From Candidatus Protochlamydia amoebophila UWE25 (lineage in GTDB: Bacteria; Chlamydiota; Chlamydiia; Chlamydiales; Parachlamydiaceae), in contig NC_005861.2 of NCBI RefSeq assembly GCF_000011565.2, forward strand, positions 1,364,001-1,428,000: DNA of 64,000 bases, written 5' to 3'. This document shows positions 27,869 through 36,061 of the stretch, piece after piece (positions within the stretch are counted from its first letter, which is position 1; each line of letters opens with the position of its first letter). The notes beneath the pieces are model-generated. The model ran no database searches. It worked only from the letters and a program-made list of their open reading frames with translations, and was not told the origin of the DNA. Position numbers and translations under genes: made by a program.

Positions 27869-28192
27869 ATGAATGAGATAGAGATGATCAAACTGTTTTG
27901 TCTTGTTGATAATTTTTCTAATCAATTTCACCAAATGTGTTCCCAAAAATAAATTGAGTAGACGAAAATAAAAATCCGCAAAAAAACTTTTAGAACATCC
28001 TTAAGTGAAGTGCTAACTATTTTGCTTCTCTTTCATCGTTCCAATGACAGAACATTTAAGCACTTTTACTTAAACCCTGTAAAAACAACTTTAAAATATT
28101 TATTCCTTCATCTTGTTGGGTACTCAACTTTTGTTCAACTCACCTCTGAAGCATTTTTTCCTATGTTTTGCTTTACCCAAGAACACCAAAGG
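27869..28192 (+). pseudogene. IS982 transposase, N-terminal fragment
   Basis: From ATG 27869 (ribosome binding site aaggaaa) the frame reads M-N-E-I-E-M-I-K-L-F-C-L-V-D-N-F. It then passes two stops (TAA near 27950) and continues in the same frame with S-L-S-E-V-L-T-I-L-L-L-F-H-R-S-N-D-R-T-F-K-H-F-Y-L and H-L-V-G-Y-S-T-F-V-Q-L. This is the start of IS982-type transposases. It ends abruptly at ~28192 where LRR-gene sequence begins. Confidence 0.7.
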
Positions 28193-28978
28193 TAATTGAC
28201 AGAAGTGGCGAAGAATTTAGGAAAACAGCTGATAGATGGGTACAAAAAATACAGAAATTTGAACCCTTTAATTCCACTGAAGAGAGCTTAATCGAATTAA
28301 AAGAACTTTTAAATTTTGCACATCGCTGTCAATTAAATACATTGAAGAATTATTTAGAATTCACCGTTGTGAGCGAATTATTAAACCAGACTTCTCTGTT
28401 AACGGAATTTGAAAAAATTTTAAAGCACTTCTCAAATGAGATAGAAGCACTCAATTTTTCGGAGAATACTTATTTAACAGATGCCCATCTTTTAGCATTA
28501 AAAGGTTGTAAAAATTTAAAAATACTTCATTTAGAGAAATGTTGGGATCTCACCGATGATGGATTAGCGCATTTAACACCCTTAACGTCTTTGCAGCATC
28601 TAGATTTAAGCTCTTGTAAGAAACTCACTGATAAGGGATTAGCCCATTTGACAACCTTAACGATTTTACAGCGTTTAGATTTGAGCTATTGTGAGAATCT
28701 CACTAAGGATGGATTAGCCTATTTGACAACTTTAACAGGTTTGCAGGGTTAGCGCATTTAACACCCTTAATTGCTTTACAACATTTAGAGCTGATAACGG
28801 TTTGCAGTATCTAGATCTAAGCCATTGCTGGAATCTCACTGATGCAGGATTAGTCCATTTGAAACTCTTAACGGGTTTGCAGCATCTAAATCTGAATGGT
28901 TGCTATCAACTTACTGATGAAGGATTAGACCATTTTAAAACTTTAGCAACTTCACTCAATTTAGAAATTGTTAGGTAA
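28193..28978 (+). pseudogene. Decayed BTB-LRR gene, 5' truncated at the IS982 fragment
   Basis: Homologous to the intact gene at 29468-31249 from its post-BTB region onward. The first bases (attgacagaagtggcgaagaattt) match the L-T-E-V-V-K-N-L region. A frameshift follows shortly, then a long open part: F-N-S-T-E-E-S-L, the H-R-C-Q-L-N-T-L block and four LRRs of the L-T-D-D-G-L-A-H-L type. After 28752 two more frameshifts occur, and the last repeats (L-Q-Y-L-D-L-S-H-C, L-T-D-E-G-L-D-H-F) end at TAA 28976-28978. BTB part and start are missing. Confidence 0.75.
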
Positions 28979-29012
28979 AAAAACCTTAATAAAAAAGCAG
29001 GAATTCTAGCGC

Positions 29013-29235
29013 CGAAAATAAAAGAGTACTTTGTCCTAAGAAAATAAAGGATAAAATTTCATTAAAGTTTATCGACTCTCAACGAGACGTTTCTTTAAGA
29101 AAAATATCCACGATAAGATGTATTATAGGATGGAAATTGAGCTTACAGACCAATTTTATTAGCGGCAATTTTCGTCCACATATTTCCTGATCAAATATGC
29201 CCTTTAATTGTATCAGAGATTTTATAAGTTGCTTA
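29013..29235. repeat. ~225-bp duplicated tail (LRR 3' flank + integrase 3' end), left copy
   Basis: Aligns with 31241-31472, starting cgaaaataaaagagtacttt in both. It contains a degraded minus-strand copy of the integrase end (D-T-I-K-G-H-I, then stop, versus D-T-I-R-R-Y-I in the intact gene). It follows the decayed LRR gene exactly as the other copy follows the intact LRR gene, so the duplicated unit was LRR gene plus tail. The bases from 29236 to 29467 hold no further gene. Confidence 0.75.
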
Positions 29236-29467
29236 TTTCCTAATCCTATCATCTCGTAGGCTTAAGGCACTTTCAAATCAAAAACTAAGGAGTTTATGTT
29301 TGAACCATATTGATCCTTATTTAGTTTTTAATAGTTCTTTATTGATAAAATGAAACTTTCTCTTTAAATGTGGCTGCCTATTTTAACTTATTAATATTGC
29401 AATAATTTTTATCTATCCATCATATTGTTAAAACATCTATAAATTAAAATTTATTTCACTTACTTGG

Positions 29468-31249
29468 ATGGTCATTTTGAATATTTCTAATTTTGGGTTT
29501 AACCCTAGTCTTCTTGCCAATACAGCGATTCCATCTTACTATCCCCCTCAAGACATTAATGATCAACTTGAGAATGAAAATACTCCCTTAGACAATCCTT
29601 TACCTAATCTAGAAGAAACTAATGCACCAACGATTCCAACTCCTGCTCTTTCACCTTCATCTGAACAAGTTCAACTAAGCTTTCAAGAGGGAACTTCTCT
29701 AACTATTTCTCATTCTCAGCTAGCTTTGTTAAAGGAAAAATCACACTACTTTAACAATCTGTGGTCGGGGCAATTTCAAGAAACCCTGCAACATCCTTTG
29801 GCTTTGACACAAAAAGACTTTACGCTTTTGCTTAATTGCCTAACGAATCCTAAGTTTGAAATTTCCTTGGAAGAGATCTCTTCTTCTATTCAATTCGCCG
29901 ATTATTATGGACTGACAGAAGTGGTGAAAAATTTAGAAGAACAGCTAATAGATGGATATAAATCTCAGAGATTTGAATCCTTTAACTCCACTGAAGAGAG
30001 CTTAGTCGAATTAAAAGAACTTTTAAATTTTGCACATCGCTATCAATTAAATATTTTGAGGAATTATTTAGAGTTCACCGTTGTGAGCGCCTTATTAAAC
30101 CAGACCATTCAGTTATCGGAGTTTGAAAGAATTATAAATCATTTGTCAAATAAGATAGAAGCACTCAATTTTTTGGAGAATACTCATTTAACAAATGCTC
30201 ACCTTTTAGCATTAAAAGATTGTAAAAATGTAAAAGTTCTTTATTTTAAGAAATGTCGGGATGTCACTGATGCAGGGTTAGCCCATTTGACACCCTTAAC
30301 GGCTTTGCAGCATCTAGGTTTAAGCGATTGCGAAAATCTCACTGATGCAGGGTTAGCCCATTTGACAACCTTAACGGCTTTGCAGCATCTAGATCTAAGC
30401 GGATGCTGGAATCTCACCGATTCAGGATTAGTCCATTTGACACCTTTAGTGGGTTTGCAGCATCTAGGTTTAAGCGATTGCGAGAATCTCACCGTTGCAG
30501 GATTAGCGCATTTGACATCTTTAACGGCTTTGCAACATCTAGATCTAAGGAATTGCTATAACCTTACCGATGCAGGATTGGCGCATTTAACACCCTTAAC
30601 AGCTTTGCAGCATCTAGATTTAAGCTGTTGCTATAACCTTACTGATGCTGGATTAGCCCATTTGACACCCTTAACAGCTTTGCAGCATCTAAATCTATGC
30701 TGCTGTAGAAAACTTACCGATGCAGGATTGGCGCATTTAACACCCTTAACAGCTTTGCAGCATCTAGATTTAAGCTATTGCTATAACCTTACTGATGCAG
30801 GATTAGCCCATTTGACACCCTTAACAGCTTTGCTGCATCTAAATCTAAGCGAATGCTGGAAACTTACTGGTGCAGGATTAGCGCATTTAACACCTTTAGT
30901 GGCTTTGCAACATCTAAATCTAAGCAAGTGCAATAACCTCACCGATGCAGGATTAGTTCATTTGGCACCTTTAACCGCTTTGCAGCATCTAAATCTAAGC
31001 TGGTGCAAGAAATTCACCGATGCAGGGTTAGCCCATTTAACACTCTTAACGGCTTTGCAATCTCTAGATCTAATTGGCTGTAATAACCTCACCGATGCAG
31101 GATTAGTCCATTTGACACCCTTAACGGCTTTGCAATATCTAGATCTAATTGGCTGTAAGAATCTCACCGATGCAGGATTAGAACGTTTTAAAACTTTAGC
31201 AGCTTTACCCAATCTAACAATAAAACTAGAAACCGGGCGTCGAAAATAA
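29468..31249 (+). CDS. BTB/POZ-like plus leucine-rich-repeat protein (eukaryote-like)
   Basis: 593 residues. Residues ~1-60 are low-complexity, Pro/Asn-rich. Residues ~68-175 fit a BTB/POZ fold: V-Q-L-S-F-Q-E-G, L-L-K-E-K-S-H-Y-F-N-N-L-W-S-G-Q-F-Q-E and Y-Y-G-L-T-E-V-V-K-N-L. A second helical block follows (F-N-S-T-E-E-S-L), then thirteen 25-residue LRRs of the cysteine-containing F-box/AMN1 type with consensus N-L-T-D-A-G-L-A-H-L-T-P-L-T-A-L-Q-H-L-D-L-S-x-C. BTB and Cys-type LRR proteins in eukaryotes are ubiquitin-ligase adaptors; chlamydial symbionts of amoebae are known to carry such genes. A host-directed effector role is inference. No classical signal peptide is visible. Confidence 0.88.
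   Translation: MVILNISNFGFNPSLLANTAIPSYYPPQDINDQLENENTPLDNPLPNLEETNAPTIPTPALSPSSEQVQLSFQEGTSLTISHSQLALLKEKSHYFNNLWSGQFQETLQHPLALTQKDFTLLLNCLTNPKFEISLEEISSSIQFADYYGLTEVVKNLEEQLIDGYKSQRFESFNSTEESLVELKELLNFAHRYQLNILRNYLEFTVVSALLNQTIQLSEFERIINHLSNKIEALNFLENTHLTNAHLLALKDCKNVKVLYFKKCRDVTDAGLAHLTPLTALQHLGLSDCENLTDAGLAHLTTLTALQHLDLSGCWNLTDSGLVHLTPLVGLQHLGLSDCENLTVAGLAHLTSLTALQHLDLRNCYNLTDAGLAHLTPLTALQHLDLSCCYNLTDAGLAHLTPLTALQHLNLCCCRKLTDAGLAHLTPLTALQHLDLSYCYNLTDAGLAHLTPLTALLHLNLSECWKLTGAGLAHLTPLVALQHLNLSKCNNLTDAGLVHLAPLTALQHLNLSWCKKFTDAGLAHLTLLTALQSLDLIGCNNLTDAGLVHLTPLTALQYLDLIGCKNLTDAGLERFKTLAALPNLTIKLETGRRK
30255..31190 (+). repeat. 75-bp tandem repeats encoding the LRR units
   Basis: About 12.5 consecutive 75-bp units, many nearly identical at the DNA level (gattagcccatttgacacccttaac, gctttgcagcatcta). 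Neighbouring units differ mainly in the three or four codons between the two repeat halves. High DNA identity points to recent expansion or homogenisation and possible length variation between strains. Confidence 0.85.
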
Positions 31250-31472
31250 AAGAGTACTTTGTCCTAAAAAGATAGTAGATATAAGAATAAAATTTCATTA
31301 AAGTTGATCGACTTTCAACAAGGCGCTTCTCTAAGAGAAATATTCGCTATAAAATATATTATAGGATGGAAATTAAACTTATAAACCAATTTTAGTGGCG
31401 GCATTTTCCGTCCACATGTTTCCCAATCAAATATACCTTCTAATGGTATCAAAGCTTTTATGGCCTGTTTGC
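31241..31472. repeat. ~225-bp duplicated tail, right copy
   Basis: Counterpart of 29013-29235. It overlaps the end of the BTB-LRR gene, the short gap and the 3' end of the integrase gene. Identity is visibly lower than for the 181-bp repeats, so this duplication is older. Confidence 0.75.
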
Positions 31473-32437
31473 TTCATGATCAGATGCTCAGGAACACCAA
31501 AGATGGCAGCAGTTGTAGCAAATCCAGCTCGTAAGCTATGCCCTGAAAATGAATTTTTCTGATTTTCTAAATGTTTGTTCCGCTTAATAATCAATGCAAC
31601 GGATTTGGAAGTTAGAGCTTTATCCATGATTTGACCATGCCGATTGATCGGTCGAAATAATAGCCCTTCGCTAATTTTAGAACAATCAAGCCAATCATTT
31701 AAGGTTCTGACAGGGCAAGTGAGAATGTTTGATCCATAAGGAATAGCAATGATTCTCTCCTTCCCTTCTTGGTCGGTTTTCGATTTCCTAAGCGTAATTT
31801 GCAAGCCTTCTCTGACAAATTTAATGTCATCAATCGTTAAAGAAACTAATTCTGATCTTCGAAATGCGCCTACAAATCCCAGTAACAATAAAGCCTTGTC
31901 ACGCATTCCTGACAACGAATTTGCTTTACTATTGTCATTATTAATTGATTCAATCATCTTGCGTAAATCATCTAGTAAAATCGGGTCTTTACGGATTTGG
32001 GCAGATCCTAACTTATTTTTTATTCCTTTCCAAACTTCTTGTATTTCAGGACAATTTTTGTCGAAAGGCTGTTTAGCTAATTTGTGAGCTTGGCTAATAG
32101 AGGTAAGTCTTCGGCTTAAACTAGAAATTTTGAGAGGTTTTTGTAATTTCCCTTTTTGATTGATCCATGCGTTATCAGCTCGACTAATCAAATAGACGAC
32201 AATCGTTTGAGGCAAAGCTGGTAATGGTCTTAAATTTTTTTCCTGACACCAAAAAACAAAATCGTCCCAGTCAGATCGATAAGATTTGTTAGTATTAAAC
32301 GACCTTGCAAAAGTCGCATATTCTTTTGCTGTTTTGACCAAATCAAGATATTCGCCAACTTCGAAATTTTCAATTTTTTGTATTGCTAACTGATTTTCCA
32401 TATTGACCATATCTACCGACCTAAATTTTGCTAACAC
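31427..32437 (-). CDS. Tyrosine recombinase (phage-type integrase)
   Basis: 336 residues. An N-terminal SAM-like DNA-binding domain covers residues ~20-130. The catalytic domain has the first arginine in G-A-F-R-R-S-E-L-V (~192), the beta-strand lysine in L-R-K-S-K-T-D-Q-E-G, H-S-L-R-A-G (~302), T-G-H-K-S (~324) and the nucleophile tyrosine in R-R-Y-I at residue 335. The protein stops one residue after that tyrosine, so the usual C-terminal helix is missing. All catalytic residues are present. The gene is convergent with the BTB-LRR gene, and its 3' end is part of a duplicated block, which may relate to its own recombination activity. Confidence 0.88.
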   Translation of the reverse strand: MLAKFRSVDMVNMENQLAIQKIENFEVGEYLDLVKTAKEYATFARSFNTNKSYRSDWDDFVFWCQEKNLRPLPALPQTIVVYLISRADNAWINQKGKLQKPLKISSLSRRLTSISQAHKLAKQPFDKNCPEIQEVWKGIKNKLGSAQIRKDPILLDDLRKMIESINNDNSKANSLSGMRDKALLLLGFVGAFRRSELVSLTIDDIKFVREGLQITLRKSKTDQEGKERIIAIPYGSNILTCPVRTLNDWLDCSKISEGLLFRPINRHGQIMDKALTSKSVALIIKRNKHLENQKNSFSGHSLRAGFATTAAIFGVPEHLIMKQTGHKSFDTIRRYI

Positions 32438-32701
32438 TTTGTTTTTTTCATTGTCTATTTTTCTATTTTTTCTAACTACCGATAATAATGCGTTATCGGA
32501 ACTTAGGACTATTTTTTAGAGATTGCTAAATGTGTACACTACTCTGATTAATTAAATCGTTATCCTATAACTAAATATAATTTATATCATTTGTAATATG
32601 ATGACCTATTTATCAATGCAATTATTTACTATATTTTATAGTCATAAACGTGTTATCTAATAAATAGTTAAAATTATTTAAAAAATATATAGGTTAATGA
32701 T

Positions 32702-32920
32702 ATGGAAAAAGCAAAAGTAATGAGCTTCGTGAAATTCCGCCAAAACTTGTCAGAATGTGTTAATTTAGCAAAATATAAAGGCGAGAGATTTTTGATTACT
32801 CGTAATGGAAAAACCGTAGGTGCTTTTGTCCCTGTAGAAGATTTAGAAAAAATTAATGCATTTAATGATGTAACTACTGATACAGCCACTGATGAGATAA
32901 GTTCAGAATTTGAATCCTAA
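32702..32920 (+). CDS. Phd/YefM-family antitoxin, apparently without a toxin
   Basis: 72 residues matching Phd/YefM antitoxins: V-M-S-F-V-K-F-R-Q-N-L-S-E-C-V-N-L-A, then R-F-L-I-T-R-N-G-K-T-V-G-A-F-V-P-V-E-D-L. The acidic tail (D-T-A-T-D-E-I-S-S-E-F-E-S) would normally wrap the toxin. No RelE/ParE or Doc-like gene follows; the next 480 bp have no supported frame. It may be a solitary regulator, a fragment of a module, or an immunity relic. The start is the first ATG; the ribosome binding site is weak. Confidence 0.82.
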   Translation: MEKAKVMSFVKFRQNLSECVNLAKYKGERFLITRNGKTVGAFVPVEDLEKINAFNDVTTDTATDEISSEFES

Positions 32921-33401
32921 ATCAACAAAAGGATTTAAGTTATCTCTTAAAAAAACAAATTTATCCGTGAGAGGGTTTAAGGATGCTAGCTAACTTATCT
33001 GGTTTGCTGGATAAACATTTAGTTGGAGATCCAAATAACCAACTGTCTTATCATTAAAATTTAAATCCTATATCTTTTGTATATTTGAAATTTTAAAGCC
33101 GTAATTGGCTTAAAGACGCATATTGGTAGAATTGGCGAGCAAATAATCAAATTTAGTTTCGTCTTCTCTTGGGATTGAAATAGCCTAAAATTCTGGCAAA
33201 AATTCTATAAACGTAAGAATGAGCCCCACTTTTATCTATTTTTTTTAATATTTTCTACTTTTTTGAAGCCCTCTTCATTTGTTCTCCTTATTCTTGGTAA
33301 AATGGCGCTTTATTTAAGAGTATTTTTGGTGTTTACAAGTATAAAATTGTTCGTATAGTGCCTCCAAAATCAGCGAATATCTCTCTTAGAAGAGCATCTC
33401 A
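32921..33401. other. Gap after the antitoxin gene, no gene seen
   Basis: Expected place for a partner toxin. I see no open frame with toxin-like or coding-like composition, and no recognisable relic. The sequence is AT-rich with scattered stops in all frames. Confidence 0.4.
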
Positions 33402-33665
33402 ATGGAAATTGATCTCAGTTATAACCAAATAAGAGATAAGAGAGCAGAAGCAATTGCTTATTACCTTATTTCCAATGCGACTATTGAGTCACTCTACCTT
33501 AACAGAAACCACATCAGCGATAAGGGAATGGAAGCTTTTGCTCAGGCTCTGGCTTCCAATACTGTTCTTGAAACACTCTATCTCATCAATAACCAAATAG
33601 GCGAGAGGGGAAAGAAAGCTCTTTATGGTTTAGGTCTTAGGTATGGTTGTAAAATAAGGCGCTAA
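33402..33665 (+). pseudogene. Fragment of a ribonuclease-inhibitor-type LRR protein
   Basis: 87 codons containing about three 28-residue LRRs: I-D-L-S-Y-N-Q-I-R-D-K-R-A-E-A-I-A, then S-L-Y-L-N-R-N-H-I-S-D-K-G-M-E-A and T-L-Y-L-I-N-N-Q-I-G-E-R-G. This is the RNase-inhibitor/NLR class, different from the cysteine-type LRRs at 29-31 kb. An in-frame stop lies five codons before the first ATG, there is no capping region, and no ribosome binding site is convincing. It is most likely the remains of a larger gene. Confidence 0.55.
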
Positions 33666-33814
33666 AGCATGCAGAAGAAGATACTCATCAAATTGATCCA
33701 TCAGCAGAACATAGTGCTTATTAGGTTTAATACATCTTGGAAGGCATGATTCAAAAATGCATTATCTGCATTACACTACTCTTTCGAAACATTGAGGGTA
33801 TATTTCAGTAAAAC

Positions 33815-34101
33815 TGACTAATACTTTAATGCAAAAGGGAATTCATCTTTTCACAAAAGTAAAGAAGAAGATGAAAAATAAATTGATCACGTTAGTGGAT
33901 AAACTCATGCTAAAAAAGAGGGCTATGATTGAAAGTGTGAACAATCTGTTAAAAAGTAGCTGTCAGATAGAACATCATCGGCACCGAAATCGATGGAACT
34001 TTCTTAGCAATCTGATGGCAGGTCTTGCTAATTATTGCTTGAATCCATTCCAACCTCGACGTTCTTTTCAAATACAGAAATCGAAGCTGCTAAGCTCCTA
34101 G
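33815..34101 (+). pseudogene. IS982 transposase, C-terminal fragment
   Basis: Reads L-T-N-T-L-M-Q-K-G-I-H-L-F-T-K-V-K-K-K-M-K-N-K, then L-K-K-R-A-M-I-E-S-V-N-N-L-L-K, the C-Q-I-E-H-H-R-H-R block, N-F-L-S-N-L-M-A-G-L and a terminal region. This is the conserved C-terminus of IS982 transposases. The frame is open to TAG 34099-34101 and the right inverted repeat follows 17 bp later. The complementary N-terminal part is at 27869-28192. Confidence 0.72.
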
Positions 34102-34118
34102 AATATTTTTGAGGTTTT

Positions 34119-34134
34119 CTTACGTTAAACTGGC
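34119..34134 (-). repeat. Right terminal inverted repeat of IS982-type element
   Basis: cttacgttaaactggc, exact reverse complement of 27752-27767, immediately followed by the 9-bp flanking repeat attatatta (34135-34143). Confidence 0.7.
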
Positions 34135-34291
34135 ATTATATTAGATTATTTATAAAGAGAATAGCTCTGTATCCATTCCCAAAGCCTTTAGTAGCTTCTT
34201 CTATATTTTTAAAATTCATTGCATTTTGCCTATTAAAAATCCTTTTTTCTAAAAAATACAAACTTTGTATAAAAAAATTTTAAGCTTTTTA

Positions 34292-34317
34292 AGGGGATTT
34301 TATTGCCTCAATCCCCT
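34292..34317. terminator. Short G/C-rich hairpin upstream of the ferritin-like gene
   Basis: Arms aggggatt and aatcccct (8 bp) with a 10-nt loop in otherwise AT-rich DNA. Before the IS982 insertion it would have stood ~160 bp after the small basic gene at 27565-27750 and could have been its terminator. Confidence 0.35.
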
Positions 34318-34422
34318 CATTCAATTAGTATAGGAATAATAAGCATATAAATTATTTAAATATTTTTTTTAATCATTTAAATATTAGGATGATAAACTCC
34401 AATCCTTGATAAGGAGAGAGTC

Positions 34423-34965
34423 ATGAGAAATTCTTTATTTGAAGTCTTTACGACTGTATTAAGAGACCTCTTTGATGTTGAAAATCAACTTATCGCCTTA
34501 TTACCTAAAATGATCAAAGAGTCTCTACATCCTGAATTAAAATCAGCCTTAACAACACATCTTAATGAAACTCAAAATCAAAAGAAAAGGCTTCAGTTTA
34601 TTTTAGAATCTTTGAATGCAAATACCTCAGAAAGGATTTGTAAATCTATGCGGGAGCTAATAAATGAGGTCGAAGAAATTATCACTCGTTTTCCTACTCC
34701 CTCTTCATTAAAAGATGTTTATTTAATTATTCTTTGCCAAAAAATAAAGCACTATGAAATCGCAAGTTATGGCTCCGCACGAGCCCTTGCTAGACATCTA
34801 AGTAACTTTTCTACCGAGCAAATCGACTTTAAAGAAATTGCGGATACTTTACAATACTCTTTAGATGAAGAAACTCGCTTTGATGAAACGTTGATTGATC
34901 TCGCTGAAGGCGGTTTTTTCAGCCGCGGAATTAATGATGAAGCAGAATTAGAATCTACTCAATAA
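34423..34965 (+). CDS. YciE/YciF-type ferritin-like protein (DUF892)
   Basis: 180 residues of the DUF892 ferritin-like family, linked to stress responses. The start L-F-E-V-F-T-T-V-L-R-D-L-F-D-V-E-N-Q-L matches the family opening (L-x-D-L-Y-x-A-E-x-Q-L), with paired acidic residues expected to bind metal. The second half has H-Y-E-I-A-S-Y-G-S-A-R, the helix-3 metal-ligand region. A consensus aaggagag ribosome binding site precedes the ATG. It is followed by an AhpD-like gene (46 nt) and a Dps gene (17 nt), forming a compact oxidative-stress/iron operon. Confidence 0.88.
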   Translation: MRNSLFEVFTTVLRDLFDVENQLIALLPKMIKESLHPELKSALTTHLNETQNQKKRLQFILESLNANTSERICKSMRELINEVEEIITRFPTPSSLKDVYLIILCQKIKHYEIASYGSARALARHLSNFSTEQIDFKEIADTLQYSLDEETRFDETLIDLAEGGFFSRGINDEAELESTQ

Positions 34966-35011
34966 TTGTATTTTTTAAACATGTCCATCTATTTTTAATC
35001 AGAGGTATAAA

Positions 35012-35551
35012 ATGACTCGAATCAGCCCTATTACAAAAGAAGAAGCTAATCAAAACATTACCCAAATTTACAGTGGTTTAGAAAAAAAAATGGGTCGCGT
35101 TCTGAATATTTTCCAAAATATGGGAAATTCTGAAGCAGCCTTAAAAGGGTATTTAGGATTAAGTGAAGCAGCATCTCAGACAAGCTTAAGTCCTAAACTA
35201 CGAGAACAACTTGCTTTAGTGGTAGGTCAAACAAATGATTGTCAATATTGCTTATCAGCACATACTGTGAGTGCTAAATTAGCCGGTCTACAAGAGAAAG
35301 ATATTTTAGAATCACGACTAGGGCATTCTCAAGATAAAAAAACAGAAGCCATTTTAACTTTTGCCAAAACTATTGTGGAAAGACGAGCTCAAGTTTCAGA
35401 TCAAGATATAGAGAAACTAAAATCCGCTGGCATTTCAGATCAAGAAATTGTGGAAATTATTCTAGTTGTTGTTTTGAATATTTTTACTAATTATTTTAAT
35501 CATATTACAGATCCTCAAATTGATTTTCCTTTTGCTCCAAAAATTAATTAA
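35012..35551 (+). CDS. Carboxymuconolactone decarboxylase/AhpD-like alkylhydroperoxidase
   Basis: 179 residues. The family motif C-Q-Y-C-L-S-A-H-T lies near residue 88 and supplies the CxxC redox pair plus the histidine of AhpD-type peroxidase/disulfide reductases. Helices before and after it (L-S-P-K-L-R-E-Q-L-A-L-V-V-G; I-S-D-Q-E-I-V-E-I-I) fit the carboxymuconolactone decarboxylase fold. It sits between a DUF892 ferritin-like gene and dps in the same direction, so peroxide detoxification alongside iron storage is a sensible role. Physiological reductant unknown. Confidence 0.9.
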   Translation: MTRISPITKEEANQNITQIYSGLEKKMGRVLNIFQNMGNSEAALKGYLGLSEAASQTSLSPKLREQLALVVGQTNDCQYCLSAHTVSAKLAGLQEKDILESRLGHSQDKKTEAILTFAKTIVERRAQVSDQDIEKLKSAGISDQEIVEIILVVVLNIFTNYFNHITDPQIDFPFAPKIN

Positions 35552-35568
35552 ACAAATAAGGAGTATTT

Positions 35569-36033
35569 ATGACTATTAATCTCAATTTAGATCAAAGTGT
35601 CAGACAGCAAATTGCTCAGTTTTTAAGTTTGATATTGTCTGATACCTATGTGTTATATGTAAAAACTCAAAATTTTCATTGGAACCTTATCGATTCTCGT
35701 TTTTATGCTTTGCATAATTTTTTAGAAAAGCAATATAAAGAACTTGCTGAAGCAACAGATGAGCTTGCCGAACGCATTCGTATGCTAGGTGAACAGGCAC
35801 CTGGGAGTTTGAAACAATTTTTAGAAATGACCTCATTAAAAGAATCTGATGGAGATTTGGGTGGAGATGATATGCTCCAAAAGCTTTTAAAAGACCACGA
35901 GTCTATTTGCGGTCACTTAAGAGAAAGAATTGATCAATCTTCTGAACTTGGCGATGAAGGAACAGCTGATTTATTAATTCAACGCTTAAGGGCTCATGAA
36001 AAAGCTGCTTGGATGCTGCGTAGTCATTTTTAA
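35569..36033 (+). CDS. dps: Dps family ferritin-like DNA-binding/starvation protein
   Basis: 154 residues of the Dps mini-ferritin family, which oxidises and stores iron with H2O2 and may coat DNA. The ferroxidase-site motif is K-T-Q-N-F-H-W-N-L, then H-N-F-L-E-K-Q-Y-K-E-L-A-E-A-T-D-E-L-A-E-R-I-R, matching K-x-H-W-N... and D/E metal ligands at the dimer interface. A good ribosome binding site (aaggag) lies 8 nt before the ATG. Last intact gene of the stress operon; a decayed quinone oxidoreductase follows 28 bp later and may once have belonged to it. Confidence 0.93.
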   Translation: MTINLNLDQSVRQQIAQFLSLILSDTYVLYVKTQNFHWNLIDSRFYALHNFLEKQYKELAEATDELAERIRMLGEQAPGSLKQFLEMTSLKESDGDLGGDDMLQKLLKDHESICGHLRERIDQSSELGDEGTADLLIQRLRAHEKAAWMLRSHF

Positions 36034-36061
36034 ATTTTATGCGTAATGCCAAATAGCTGAA

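Larger units (their letters stand above)
27750..34134. mobile_element. IS982-family element split by a 5.6-kb LRR/integrase insertion
   Basis: The left end carries gccagtttaacgtaag at 27752-27767; the right end carries its exact reverse complement at 34119-34134. Flanking 9-bp copies of attatatta stand at 27741-27749 and 34135-34143, a likely target-site duplication, with two extra bases on the left. The transposase 5' part lies at 27869-28192 and its 3' part at 33815-34101, both in the same orientation and at the expected distance from the ends. The middle of the transposase is missing, replaced by LRR genes, a tyrosine recombinase and an antitoxin gene. Confidence 0.72.

Noticed and set aside
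30241-31212. Minus-strand frames in the LRR array and possible CRISPR-like repetition
   Set aside because: The frames arise because the 75-bp repeat has an open antisense frame. The repeats have no spacer structure and encode LRR units.
31749-32087. 112-codon plus-strand frame
   Set aside because: Antisense shadow of the integrase catalytic domain.
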